Assembly: GCF_900177425.1 (NCBI RefSeq)
Contig: NZ_LT840184.1
Span: 4,815,705 to 4,879,704 of the forward strand
Direction: 5' to 3'
Length of the DNA stretch: 64,000 bases
From: Paenibacillus uliginis N3/975
Lineage (GTDB): Bacteria; Bacillota; Bacilli; Paenibacillales; Paenibacillaceae
Shown here in pieces: positions 50,232 to 59,259 of the stretch. Made by a program: the position numbers and the translations under genes. Within the stretch, counting starts at the first letter, position 1. Each line of letters begins with the position of its first letter. The notes beneath the pieces were generated by a model that was not told the DNA's origin, searched no databases, and worked only from the letters and a program-made list of their open reading frames with translations.

Positions 50232-51512
50232 CTATACATTCATCTCAGATTTCATGTTCAACACATCAGGTATCGCTATCGGTCTTCCTTGTTCCAATCG
50301 GGACTGTTCCGCGGCGAAAGCCATCAAATGGCTTTGCAGAGAAGCACCGGCAGAGGTCAGTCCGTCTGCTTGACTGCCACTGCCAAATTCACGAACGTCT
50401 TTTAGAAAAGAACTGATCATCCTGACATCACCGCCCCCATGACCGTCCCCTCCGGTATTACATTGAAAGTCGATCTCTTCTCCTGTTGAATAACGGTATA
50501 AAGTGAAGGAGCCTGTTTCCATGTCACCTCGAATTTCCCCGTGTGTGCCCATGATCTGCACCTTTCGCCCTTCTTTATCTGTAAAGCCTGACATGACAAA
50601 AGCCGCATTCGCTCCGCTTGCAAATTCCATGTTGACAACCTGATGGTCAACCACGTTATTATCGCAACAGTACACACATCGTCCAAACGGGCCTTCTCTA
50701 AGCGCTCTTAGTATTCCTTCGTGTGATAGATCCTGTGTCATATAGCGAGCCCATGGATGTTCCGGTGGCTGAATGTACAATTTTAGTGCAGAGAAAGGAC
50801 AGGTTTTCTCCACCTCGCATCCGTCGATACAACGATCTGCTGAGCCCTCCGGCGCGTTCTGCTCCTTAAAGTGAAGCAGTGATCCAAAGGAGCTTACCAT
50901 CGTGCACTTCTCTCCCATGAGCCAGGAGATGATATCAAGATCATGACATGATTTCGCCAAAATCATTGGACTTGTCTCCTTCGCATCCCGCCAGTTGCCG
51001 CGCACATAGCTGTGTGTCATATGTCGATATCCGACGTTTTCTGACAGCTGAATGGTTGCGATTTTGCCGAGTTCACCTGCTTCAATACATTTTTTGATCC
51101 GATCCCAAAATAATGAATACCGCAGTACATGACTTACAATCAACAGTCTGCCATGCTCCTCCGCTGCTTTGACAAGTGAGATGCACTCTTCTCTGTCTGG
51201 AGACATTGGCTTTTCGAGCAGAACATGGTATCCAAGCTTTAACGCTTTTAATGCCGGGATGTAATGCAAACGATCTAGTGTACTGATGATCATGACATCG
51301 GCGATTCGCCCTTGATCGAAAGCCTGCTCCCACGAATCGTAAGCATATTCTTCCGAAATTCCATGAATTGCTGCAAAATGGTTTCTGCGCCCCTCATCAG
51401 GCTCTGCAACAGCTACGATTTTAAGTTCATTGGGATATTTTTCGGCATAAGGGCCGTAAATATAACGTCCTCTACTGCCGGCTCCTAATAAAACAGCTGT
51501 TATAGTCTTCAA
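50232..51512 (-). CDS. Gfo/Idh/MocA family oxidoreductase
   Basis: 426 residues. The NAD(P) fold opens with AVLLGAGSRGRYIYGPYAEKYP, and the catalytic EKP is in HVLLEKPMSPDREECISLV. After it comes an unusual cysteine-rich stretch (CIDGCEVEKTCPF... and FGRCVYCCDNN) near 230-285. The family oxidises or epimerises sugars and cyclitols. It is downstream of the yesN/yesM-type pair on the same strand, 69 bases from yesN, so it is probably part of the sugar-use locus served by the LplABC-type importer. Confidence 0.88.
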   Translation of the reverse strand: MKTITAVLLGAGSRGRYIYGPYAEKYPNELKIVAVAEPDEGRRNHFAAIHGISEEYAYDSWEQAFDQGRIADVMIISTLDRLHYIPALKALKLGYHVLLEKPMSPDREECISLVKAAEEHGRLLIVSHVLRYSLFWDRIKKCIEAGELGKIATIQLSENVGYRHMTHSYVRGNWRDAKETSPMILAKSCHDLDIISWLMGEKCTMVSSFGSLLHFKEQNAPEGSADRCIDGCEVEKTCPFSALKLYIQPPEHPWARYMTQDLSHEGILRALREGPFGRCVYCCDNNVVDHQVVNMEFASGANAAFVMSGFTDKEGRKVQIMGTHGEIRGDMETGSFTLYRYSTGEEIDFQCNTGGDGHGGGDVRMISSFLKDVREFGSGSQADGLTSAGASLQSHLMAFAAEQSRLEQGRPIAIPDVLNMKSEMNV

Positions 51513-51581
51513 TGTTACCCCTCCTAATGTCCACCCTATGACCTGATTGTACTTGGGCGGACAAGGAGCTTAAAGAGATTA

Positions 51582-53285
51582 TTACTTACTTTCGTATACA
51601 TTTATTGACTTTGGGGCTTTCGATTTTTCCGACCTGCCTCTGCTTCGGTATTCCTGGGGTGTCGTATCGTTCTGCTTTTTAAAAAACCGGATAAACGCAA
51701 GCGCGGAATTGTAACCAAGCGACAGCGCAATCTCATTCACCTTCATGCTGCTGCCCAGCAGTAACTCCTTCGCTTTCAGATTTCTGTAGTCATTAATATA
51801 ATCGGATATCCCGGTTCCCGTCATTTGTTTATACAATCTTGAAAAATATGACGGATTCAGGCCGACATGATCCGCAATCGCGTTAAGTGATATGTCTGTG
51901 GAAATATACGTTTCAATATAACGATGCGCCTTCTGTACGAGTTCGGTTGGCAGAAGCTCCCCTTGCTCAGCGATCCAATCAAACAGGGAAACTGCTATTT
52001 CGCAAAAGTATTCCTTCAGGATAACCCAAGAATCCGGTTCTCCATATTGAAACAATGGCGACAAATCGTGTTCGTTATTCAAATATTCCTTCAGTTCAGC
52101 GCTTTTATTAATATAAGCCAAAAATACGGCGGATAGGGAGTGGTACAGTTCCTTTTTCCTTTCATTAGGAAAATTCTCGTCGTTCCACAATTTCGTTAAA
52201 TCGTGGTATATGTTAAAAAATTCGCCGCGGTGATTGTTTTCAAGACATTTTCCAAGAAGTTGCACCCGGTTTAAATAGAAATACTCTCTCTGATGGTTAC
52301 ATGCCGTCTCACTATTCTGGATATCAGAATCTGTCAGTATCACCTCGCTTGTTAAACCTAAACCATGGATGAAATTATATTTCAGCATATGATAACGGTC
52401 CGAAACGTCGTTCCAGGCTACCGGTTCGCTGCTGAGAACGAAAGATACAGACAAATGAAGCAGCCTCCTGCAAGCTAGCTGAATTCTCTCCAGTCTGCCG
52501 CTTACTTCTACATAGGTTTTTCTCCAGTCGTGAGAGTTTGGCTCGGTGTGTATCAGACTGTCTGTCCCAGGCTGGATGAACCAGACGATTTTGCCCTGAT
52601 CATACACATAGGAGTACACGCGAACATCGTCAGCCAATAGTTCTTCGGCAATATTTTGCACCGCGTAAATGAACAAGGCTTTATCCGGTTGCGTCAACAT
52701 ATCCTTCCATGTATCCACTCTACCAAGAAGCAGCATGACGGGTAAATGAGCCTGCATCGGTATGCTGATGTCCTGGAAATGCCGAATTAATTGGGCTTCT
52801 GTTACCTGCTTGCCCTGAAGTATGGCCCCGATATACTCCCTTTGAAGTGAAGGCATAGCCCGCCGCATGCGTTCATTAGCCTTTTCAATCATCTCCCTTT
52901 GCTCGCTCTCTTCGTTCAGCTCCTCTATAGCTCTTTCTACGGAGGCTATAATTTTCTCGTCGCTTTCAATCTTCAATATATATTCGAACCCACCATATTT
53001 GATCGCGCTCTGTACATAATGAAAATCGTTATAGCCAGTAAGAAATATAACCTTGCACTTCGGCCAGCGGGCTTTAATGTTCTGCAGAAGACCAATACCT
53101 TCAAGTCCCGGCATTTTTATATCGGAAATGACAATATCAATCTGATGCTTCTCCAGCACTTCAAGTGCGCCCTCACCTGAATACGCTTTCAATATATCCA
53201 TTTTCAGATGTTCTGTCTGCTCAAACAGCTCAAACAGACCGTCCACAATAATGGGGAGATCATCTACAATGAGCAGTCGGTACAT
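51582..53285 (-). CDS. YesN-type response regulator with AraC-type DNA-binding domain
   Basis: 567 residues: an N-terminal receiver domain (LLIVDDLPIIVDGLFELFEQ, phosphoacceptor Asp in DIVISDIKMPGLEGIG, Lys in FEYILKIES), a long middle part of unknown structure, and a C-terminal AraC pair of helix-turn-helices (NAIADHVGLNPSYFSRLYKQMTG and ..ALSLGYNSALAFIRFFKKQNDTTPQEYR). It pairs with the YesM-type kinase 13 bases upstream and probably controls the divergent lplA-type operon. Length is normal for the family. Confidence 0.93.
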   Translation of the reverse strand: MYRLLIVDDLPIIVDGLFELFEQTEHLKMDILKAYSGEGALEVLEKHQIDIVISDIKMPGLEGIGLLQNIKARWPKCKVIFLTGYNDFHYVQSAIKYGGFEYILKIESDEKIIASVERAIEELNEESEQREMIEKANERMRRAMPSLQREYIGAILQGKQVTEAQLIRHFQDISIPMQAHLPVMLLLGRVDTWKDMLTQPDKALFIYAVQNIAEELLADDVRVYSYVYDQGKIVWFIQPGTDSLIHTEPNSHDWRKTYVEVSGRLERIQLACRRLLHLSVSFVLSSEPVAWNDVSDRYHMLKYNFIHGLGLTSEVILTDSDIQNSETACNHQREYFYLNRVQLLGKCLENNHRGEFFNIYHDLTKLWNDENFPNERKKELYHSLSAVFLAYINKSAELKEYLNNEHDLSPLFQYGEPDSWVILKEYFCEIAVSLFDWIAEQGELLPTELVQKAHRYIETYISTDISLNAIADHVGLNPSYFSRLYKQMTGTGISDYINDYRNLKAKELLLGSSMKVNEIALSLGYNSALAFIRFFKKQNDTTPQEYRSRGRSEKSKAPKSINVYESK

Positions 53286-53298
53286 TCCAATCCCTCCT

Positions 53299-55032
53299 CT
53301 AGGTGCTATTCATATGAATCCCTACTTTTAGTCCTCCTAGTGCCGATCGTTCAATCGTGATCCCGTAATGAGCGCCATAACGAAGCTGAATTCTGCGATG
53401 CACGTTGACAAGACCTGTTGTCTCCTCCATACGATCATCCGCAGACCGCTTTAACCTCATGTTCAGGTTATCAATGACTTCATCCGTAATACCCTGGCCG
53501 TTGTCCTCCACATAGAATACAACTTCCTCATCATTCTGTTCACAGTATATCAGAAGTTCTCCGTTCGTCAGCATATTTCCAAATACATGCTTGTAGGCGT
53601 TCTCAATAATCGGTTGAAGAACAAGCCTTGGAACCATAATTTCCGGTGCTTCACCTATAAACGTAACATGGATACGATCCCCATAACATACTGTTTGCAT
53701 ATCTACATAAGTACGGGAATGTTTAACCTCCAGCGAAAGCGGAATCTCGTCTTCATCATTACGGGTTATAAAATGAAAGTATTCACCGATGTAGAGGCAG
53801 AATTGATACGCTTTATCCTTATTCTCCGATTTAATTAATCGGCACAGTACAAAAAAACAGTTATACAAAAAATGAGGATTGATCTGCGATTGCAGCCGTT
53901 TAAGTTCCGAGCGCTGATTGCGGATTTGCTGCTCATAATTTTCCTCGATCAACGTCTTCAAATATCGGATCGTATTGTTAAAAGCCAGATACAAGTACCC
54001 GAACTCATCTTGTCCCCGGTCAATCGTTATCGGTTCGAACCGGTTCTGCTGCACTCGCCGAAACGAACTAACGAGTTTCAGGAGTGGGCGATAAATCAAC
54101 CGGATCAGAAAATAGGAGAAGAAGATAACAACAAAAATGGCAAGCACGCACGCCCACCAAAACCATACCCGATATTTCTGGATCGGTCCGAGTAAGCTTT
54201 CTTCCGGAATGCAGCTTACTGAATATGAATTCCACAGCTCCGAGTAGTTATAGACAGCCAGATAACGTTCATCCCCGCTGCGAATGGTATCATAACCTTC
54301 CTTTTCCCCTGCTTCTTTTTTTTCCATAATAAAATTTGTGACGGTCTTTACCAGATCCGGGTCTTCCTGACTCTGAATATGCCAACCTCGATCGATATTA
54401 ATCAGCATATTGCTCCCGCCAAACGAGTTACTGACTTGAGACATCGACTCTTTGATTTTGTGGGGAGAAAGCTCCACACCGATGACAAATATCGGTTCCT
54501 GCAGCGAATTGGCTGGATATTGCATACTGAGGAAAATCCGATCCTTCCAATAGATAAAAGGCTCATTATAGCCTCGGTTGCTTGGCTGAATCGCTTCATA
54601 TTCCTGGCGGTCGATAGATGTTTCATAATTGCCACTGAGCAGTGTTCTGTCCAGTAACGGCACATAGGCTTTCGCTTCTTTTATAACAGGGCTCGAATCT
54701 TTCATCAGGTTAAGGCGTTTCTGAATATCGATAATCTTCTGAGCCCTTTCATAGTAAGACATCTCATCACCCATCGCAGCGATCTCCATTAAATCACTAT
54801 CTGTTACGTAATTGGGTAGATATCGAATAATCTGGTCCGCTTCTTTATTCAGGGAGTCTAAGTAATATCTGGCCGTATTGAGAATCGCCTGTGAGCGTTC
54901 CGTTTTGATGCTGTCAGCGCCCTTATCGTTAATGAGCCAAGTGATAGCCATCAGTGGAAGCAGCGCCGCCATAAAGGCAGCCATAATTTTTTTGGAAATG
55001 GAGGAGTCTTTCAGTCTCATCATAATCCTCAT
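53299..55032 (-). CDS. YesM-type sensor histidine kinase
   Basis: 577 residues: an N-terminal transmembrane helix (IMAAFMAALLPLMAITWLI), an extracytoplasmic Cache-like domain of about 260 residues, a second transmembrane helix (WFWWACVLAIFVVIFFSYFLI), a HAMP segment, the His_kinase motif LQSQINPHFLYNCFFVL and an HATPase domain (VEDNGQGITDEVI). YesM-type kinases sense sugars, often through the solute-binding lipoprotein. GGGAGAG lies before the ATG. It is co-directional and nearly adjacent with yesN and divergent from the binding-protein gene. Confidence 0.93.
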   Translation of the reverse strand: MRIMMRLKDSSISKKIMAAFMAALLPLMAITWLINDKGADSIKTERSQAILNTARYYLDSLNKEADQIIRYLPNYVTDSDLMEIAAMGDEMSYYERAQKIIDIQKRLNLMKDSSPVIKEAKAYVPLLDRTLLSGNYETSIDRQEYEAIQPSNRGYNEPFIYWKDRIFLSMQYPANSLQEPIFVIGVELSPHKIKESMSQVSNSFGGSNMLINIDRGWHIQSQEDPDLVKTVTNFIMEKKEAGEKEGYDTIRSGDERYLAVYNYSELWNSYSVSCIPEESLLGPIQKYRVWFWWACVLAIFVVIFFSYFLIRLIYRPLLKLVSSFRRVQQNRFEPITIDRGQDEFGYLYLAFNNTIRYLKTLIEENYEQQIRNQRSELKRLQSQINPHFLYNCFFVLCRLIKSENKDKAYQFCLYIGEYFHFITRNDEDEIPLSLEVKHSRTYVDMQTVCYGDRIHVTFIGEAPEIMVPRLVLQPIIENAYKHVFGNMLTNGELLIYCEQNDEEVVFYVEDNGQGITDEVIDNLNMRLKRSADDRMEETTGLVNVHRRIQLRYGAHYGITIERSALGGLKVGIHMNST

Positions 55033-55074
55033 CGTATACTCTCCCGCAATGTATTGGTAAAGAATCCTGAATGA

Positions 55075-55207
55075 TTATCCTTTGACACTCCCCATCACAA
55101 TTCCTTTAATGAAAAATCGCTGCAGGAAAGGATATGCGATCAGAACCTGAAATGTGGCGGTATTGATATCGAAAGACCCGCTGATGGAGATGAAAGCAAC
55201 GTCGTGA
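55075..55207 (-). pseudogene. C-terminal fragment of an LplC/YtcP-type sugar ABC permease
   Basis: The minus strand carries an open frame ending in LIAYPFLQRFFIKGIVMGSVKG and a TAA at 55077-55075. The tail is nearly identical to that of the intact permease at 58254-59138 (...YPFLQRFFIKGIVMGSVKE). Upstream about 20 more residues (HDVAFISISGSFDINTATFQV) remain before similarity is lost. No start or membrane part is left. It faces the opposite way to the intact operon, which suggests an inversion or loss of an earlier importer at this site. Confidence 0.75.
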
Positions 55208-55249
55208 ATTTGGAAGTATCGATGCTTATGGCAATTTCAATATCAAGAG

Positions 55250-55278
55250 TTGTATACGAAAGTAAAGACTAGTATATA
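55250..55278 (+). promoter_or_regulatory. Sigma-A-type promoter of the lplA-type operon
   Basis: TTGTAT and TATATA are separated by 17 bases, about 95 bases before the start of the binding-protein gene. Spacing is ideal and both hexamers are near consensus. Confidence 0.55.
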
Positions 55279-55373
55279 GAATGGAGATGGGCTCTTTTCT
55301 ATACTTAAAACAGGAAGGATCACAAAGAGAAATCAACTGCAGCGACACATTGAGAACATTGGGGAGGGTTTGT

Positions 55374-57050
55374 ATGAAAAGCAATAAAATCTTGTTGATC
55401 GTTACCCTGATTCTGTGCTTGGCACTGACTGCATGTGGTAACTCCAGCAATAACAGTGAAGGCACGAAAGAGGCAGAGAAACAGCCTGAGGCGACGCAAA
55501 AGCAGGGACAGAAAGAAGAAACGAATGAGGTCGTTGAAGTTTCGACGGTTTCACCAAGCGACCCATATCTGAAATTCGACGAGGGCGAAACTTTCGATAA
55601 GAATGCCGTGTATGACGCTTATGAGAAAGATATCGGCGTAAAGATTACGAACAAATGGGTAGCGGCAGATGACAATCAGTTCAAAGAAAAATTAAAAATG
55701 ACGATTGCATCCAACGACCTGCCGGACTTCGCGCGTGTGAATGCAACACAATTGAAAGAACTAACAGAAGCGGACATGATCATGGACATCACGGATGTGT
55801 ATGATCAATACGCGACGGATGAAACGAAGAAATTTTTGACGATGGACGGTGGCATGCAGATGAAAACGGCCACGTTCGACGGCAAATTAATGGGGATTCC
55901 GAGCTCGTATAATCCTTACCAATATCAATACTTGTTCGTACGAACAGACTGGCTTAAAAAGTTGAACCTGCCAGAACCGAAGACAATGGCTGACCTGATG
56001 ACGATCGCTGAAACTTTCAAAACGAAAGACCCAGGCGGCTCAGGTAAAGCTTACGGTATTGCGGTAAGTAAAAACCCATTCAGTGTGGACACAGGGGTAA
56101 CCGGATTACGCGCATTCCTTAACGGTTACCATGCTTATGAAAACCACTGGATAGAAGATGGGAACGGCGGACTTATGAACAGTGACATTCAACCGCAAGT
56201 GAAAGATGCACTTAAAGCGCTTCAAGATATGTTCAAAAAAGGTCTGATTGATCCTGAGTTCTCGGTTAAAGATGCCGATAAAGAAGCAGAGCTTCTTTAC
56301 AACAACAATATAGGTCTTGTATTCGGCGCTTCCTGGACACCGGCACAGCTGGCTAAAGGCGCAGTTGTAGACGGTAAAGTTGTTCAAGAATGGGGGGTAT
56401 ACCCGATTCCTTCCGTGGACAGCAACCCAACGCTCAACCAAATCGGCTTAGGTGTTGACGAGTATTATGTGATTAACAAAAATGCTGCGCATCCTGAAGG
56501 CGTTATCAAATTGCTGAACCAATACATCGTGACACAGACTCATCCGACTGAAGAACAAAAAGTTTACGAATACGGTAAAGATCTGAAAGAAAAAGGCAGC
56601 AACTACTGGTTGCTTAATCCGCTTCGCGTAGGCAAACAAATCGATAACAACGGCGATATCTTGCCAAAAGCGGTCGAAACGAAAGATCCTAGCATTCTGG
56701 AAACAAAAGACCAAAAAACGCGTTATGAGCGTGCAATGAAATATGTTGACGGCAGCGATATCAATATGTGGTGGGAATATCTGATTTCGGGACCGAAAGG
56801 CGCTTTTTCGCTTGTTCCTAACATCCAACAAAATAAAGAATATCTGCAAAACAAATTCTACGGGGCTCCTACGACAACAATGGCAGAGCGTCAAGAAATC
56901 TTGACGAAGAAGCGTGACGAAGTGTACTTCAAAATCATCATGAACCAAGTGTCTGTTGATGAGTTCGACAAATTCGTTGACGAGTGGAAAAAACTTGGCG
57001 GCGACGAAATTACGAAAGAAGTTAACGAATGGTACGCAGCGAGTAAATAA
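55374..57050 (+). CDS. Sugar ABC transporter solute-binding lipoprotein (LplA type)
   Basis: 558 residues. A lipoprotein signal peptide ends at LTAC (cysteine near 22), followed by a low-complexity linker and a family-1-type binding fold typical of the large (about 550-residue) LplA/YtcQ proteins (FARVNATQLKELTEADMIMDITD, LFVRTDWLKKLNLPEPKTMADLM). The ATG at 55374 follows GGGGAGGG; the frame opens earlier at 55281 without a ribosome site. It is the first gene of lplA-lplB-lplC, divergent from yesMN. The sugar is not predictable. Confidence 0.93.
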   Translation: MKSNKILLIVTLILCLALTACGNSSNNSEGTKEAEKQPEATQKQGQKEETNEVVEVSTVSPSDPYLKFDEGETFDKNAVYDAYEKDIGVKITNKWVAADDNQFKEKLKMTIASNDLPDFARVNATQLKELTEADMIMDITDVYDQYATDETKKFLTMDGGMQMKTATFDGKLMGIPSSYNPYQYQYLFVRTDWLKKLNLPEPKTMADLMTIAETFKTKDPGGSGKAYGIAVSKNPFSVDTGVTGLRAFLNGYHAYENHWIEDGNGGLMNSDIQPQVKDALKALQDMFKKGLIDPEFSVKDADKEAELLYNNNIGLVFGASWTPAQLAKGAVVDGKVVQEWGVYPIPSVDSNPTLNQIGLGVDEYYVINKNAAHPEGVIKLLNQYIVTQTHPTEEQKVYEYGKDLKEKGSNYWLLNPLRVGKQIDNNGDILPKAVETKDPSILETKDQKTRYERAMKYVDGSDINMWWEYLISGPKGAFSLVPNIQQNKEYLQNKFYGAPTTTMAERQEILTKKRDEVYFKIIMNQVSVDEFDKFVDEWKKLGGDEITKEVNEWYAASK

Positions 57051-57054
57051 TGTT

Positions 57055-57100
57055 TAGAAAGACCGATGGAGGGATTGATCGAAGTCAGTCCCTCTTTCTA
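57055..57100 (+). other. Intercistronic hairpin between lplA- and lplB-type genes
   Basis: TAGAAAGA and TCTTTCTA form an outer stem with GAGGGA/TCCCTC inside. No long T run follows. Such a stem could protect the upstream message or lower read-through, giving more binding protein than permease. Confidence 0.55.
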
Positions 57101-57128
57101 TACAGAGAAACACAGCGAGGTGAAGGGC

Positions 57129-58034
57129 ATGAGTGGATTAACGCGAATGTTTAAAAAGGAATGGCCGCTTCATATAATGCTGCTGCCAGGTATTATTCTG
57201 GTTCTTATCTTCAGCTACATCCCTATGGCGGGAATCATGATGGCGTTTCAGAAATATATACCGAATAAAGGGTTGTTCGGTTCACCTTTTATCGGTTTGA
57301 AGAACTTCCGATTGTTGATGGAATATCCGGATATTGGCCGCATCTTTTTTAATACGATATTCATAGCGGTCATGAAAATCACTGCAGGGCTGATCGTTCC
57401 GATTACGATTGCAATTCTATTGAATGAACTGCGTAAGGAATGGGTTAAGAGAACCTTTCAGACGCTTGTATATTTGCCTCACTTTCTATCTTGGGTTTTG
57501 TTAAGCGGTATTTTGATTGATATTTTGTCACCATCCTCCGGGATTTTAAATCAATTCCTAGGATTGCTCGGGATTGAGCCGATCTTTTTCTTGGGCAGCA
57601 ACAGCTGGTTCCCATATGTGATGGTTATCTCGGACGTATGGAAGGAATTCGGCTTCGGTACGATTGTCTATCTGGCGGCACTCACGAATATTAACCCGTC
57701 GCTCTATGAAGCAGCGGATATCGATGGCGCAGGACGCATCAAGCAGACTTTGCATATTACGCTTCCAGGCATGCTGCCGATTATCATTCTGATGCTGACC
57801 CTGAATATTGGGAATGTACTCAATGCTGGATTTGATCAAATATTCAACTTGTACAGTCCTCCGGTCTATGAAAGCGCGGATATTATCGATACCTTCGTCT
57901 ACCGTATGGGGATCCAGCAGGCACAGTTCGGATTTGCAACGGCTGTAGGTCTGCTGAAATCAATCGTAAGCTTTATTCTCATCTCATGTTCCTATGTGCT
58001 AGCTTATCGTGTAGCGAATTACCGCATTTTCTAG
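57129..58034 (+). CDS. Sugar ABC transporter permease (LplB type)
   Basis: 301 residues with six transmembrane helices. The N-terminal WPLHIMLLPGIILVLIFSYIPMAGIMMAFQ and the EAA loop EAADIDGAGRIKQTLHITLPGMLPIII are typical of LplB/YtcP-partner permeases. The ATG at 57129 follows GAGGTGAAGG; the longer frame from 57066 lacks a ribosome site and lies on the hairpin. It works with the lplC-type permease after the inverted-repeat element. Confidence 0.93.
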   Translation: MSGLTRMFKKEWPLHIMLLPGIILVLIFSYIPMAGIMMAFQKYIPNKGLFGSPFIGLKNFRLLMEYPDIGRIFFNTIFIAVMKITAGLIVPITIAILLNELRKEWVKRTFQTLVYLPHFLSWVLLSGILIDILSPSSGILNQFLGLLGIEPIFFLGSNSWFPYVMVISDVWKEFGFGTIVYLAALTNINPSLYEAADIDGAGRIKQTLHITLPGMLPIIILMLTLNIGNVLNAGFDQIFNLYSPPVYESADIIDTFVYRMGIQQAQFGFATAVGLLKSIVSFILISCSYVLAYRVANYRIF

Positions 58035-58043
58035 TGCTATAGA

Positions 58044-58219
58044 GGTTGTTCAAAAAGTCCGCTTTTGATCACGAAGTGAATCAGGAAGCGGGTTCGACAT
58101 CAAATCTTGAATTCAGCCGGGCCTTCTGGTGCTCACGTACCCCGACGTACGCTCCGCTCCTCAGTCCCTAGCTTCATTCAACCTTCTCGGTGCTGAAAAC
58201 CGACCTTTTTGAACACGCA
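58044..58219. mobile_element. Inverted-repeat (MITE-like) element between the two permease genes
   Basis: The ends are imperfect inverted repeats: GTTCAAAAAGTCCGCTTTTG on the left against GTTCAAAAAGGTCGGTTTTC read inward from the right. The interior is a GC-richer stretch without a coding frame (contains GTGCTCACGTACC and GCTCCGCTCC). About 176 bases; it fills nearly the whole 219-base gap in an otherwise compact operon. I know similar sequences from Paenibacillus intergenic regions, but a genome search is needed to prove dispersal. Confidence 0.65.
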
Positions 58220-58253
58220 CTTATAACCAGGTAATTCAGAAGGGAGACGTATC

Positions 58254-59138
58254 GTGCCTAACCATAGCTCATGGTCTAGAAAGGTGTTTCTAGTATTCAA
58301 TTTCATCTTTCTAACTTTTATATCCTTGTTGTGTCTTATGCCAATTGTTCATATATTAGCGATCTCATTCAGCTCCGGAGCTGCGGCATCAGCCGGTAAA
58401 GTCCTATTATGGCCGGTTGATTTCACGACAGCCGCTTATGACAACGTATTCGGAAAGCCGGAATACTTGCGCGCTTTCTGGGTGTCCACTCAGCGCGTTG
58501 TGCTCGGTACGACTGTAAGCATGCTGTTGACGATTGTTACGGCGTATCCTTTATCGAAAAGTACTTCGCAGTTTAGATTACGTACCTGGTATGCTTGGTT
58601 TTTTGTATTTACGATTCTCTTCAGCGGCGGCCTCATACCAATGTATATAACGGTGAAGTCGTTAGGAATGCTGGATACCATTTGGGCCTTGGTCTTGCCA
58701 GGAGCGGTTCCGGTATTTAACGTTATTCTATTGCTTAATTTCTATCGAAACTTACCGAAGGAACTGGAGGAATCCTCACGAATCGATGGAGCCGGTCACT
58801 TCAAAACGTTATGGAAAATCTATGTGCCGTTATCTTTACCCGCTCTTGCAACAACAGGTCTCTTCACGATTGTAGGACACTGGAACAGCTGGTTTGACGG
58901 GATGTTGTATATGAATCATCCGGAGAATTATCCGCTACAGACGTTCTTGCAGAGTGTCATTATCAAAATGGATTTTCGCTTTATTAAGGCGGAGAATGTC
59001 GAATTGATGATTAAGTTATCAGATCGTACAAGTAAGGCGGCGCAGATTTTCGTCGCAGCATTCCCGATTCTGATCGTCTATCCGTTCTTGCAACGGTTCT
59101 TCATTAAAGGAATTGTGATGGGGAGTGTCAAAGAATAA
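58254..59138 (+). CDS. Sugar ABC transporter permease (LplC/YtcP type)
   Basis: 294 residues, six transmembrane helices, with TFISLLCLMPIVHILAISFSS at the start, the EAA-type loop ELEESSRIDGAGHFKTLWKIYVPLSLPALAT and the family end VYPFLQRFFIKGIVMGSVKE. GTG start after AGAAGGGAG. No ATP-binding subunit gene is in the locus, as usual for this transporter group, which shares a general MsmX-type ATPase. A strong terminator follows. Confidence 0.93.
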   Translation: MPNHSSWSRKVFLVFNFIFLTFISLLCLMPIVHILAISFSSGAAASAGKVLLWPVDFTTAAYDNVFGKPEYLRAFWVSTQRVVLGTTVSMLLTIVTAYPLSKSTSQFRLRTWYAWFFVFTILFSGGLIPMYITVKSLGMLDTIWALVLPGAVPVFNVILLLNFYRNLPKELEESSRIDGAGHFKTLWKIYVPLSLPALATTGLFTIVGHWNSWFDGMLYMNHPENYPLQTFLQSVIIKMDFRFIKAENVELMIKLSDRTSKAAQIFVAAFPILIVYPFLQRFFIKGIVMGSVKE

Positions 59139-59150
59139 TATCGGATGCTA

Positions 59151-59192
59151 GAGGGGTGTCCCTAAGGTCATTTGACCCTAAGGATACCCCTC
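59151..59192. terminator. Terminator after the lplC-type gene
   Basis: GAGGGGT-TCC-GGTCA pairs with TGACC-GGA-ACCCCTC in a long stem, followed by TTGTTTGTTG. It also faces the converging lipoprotein gene. Confidence 0.85.
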
Positions 59193-59259
59193 TTGTTTGT
59201 TGTAAGACACTACACGTATGAATTATTCCTACTATTGTATCATTCAATATGATCTTTCC

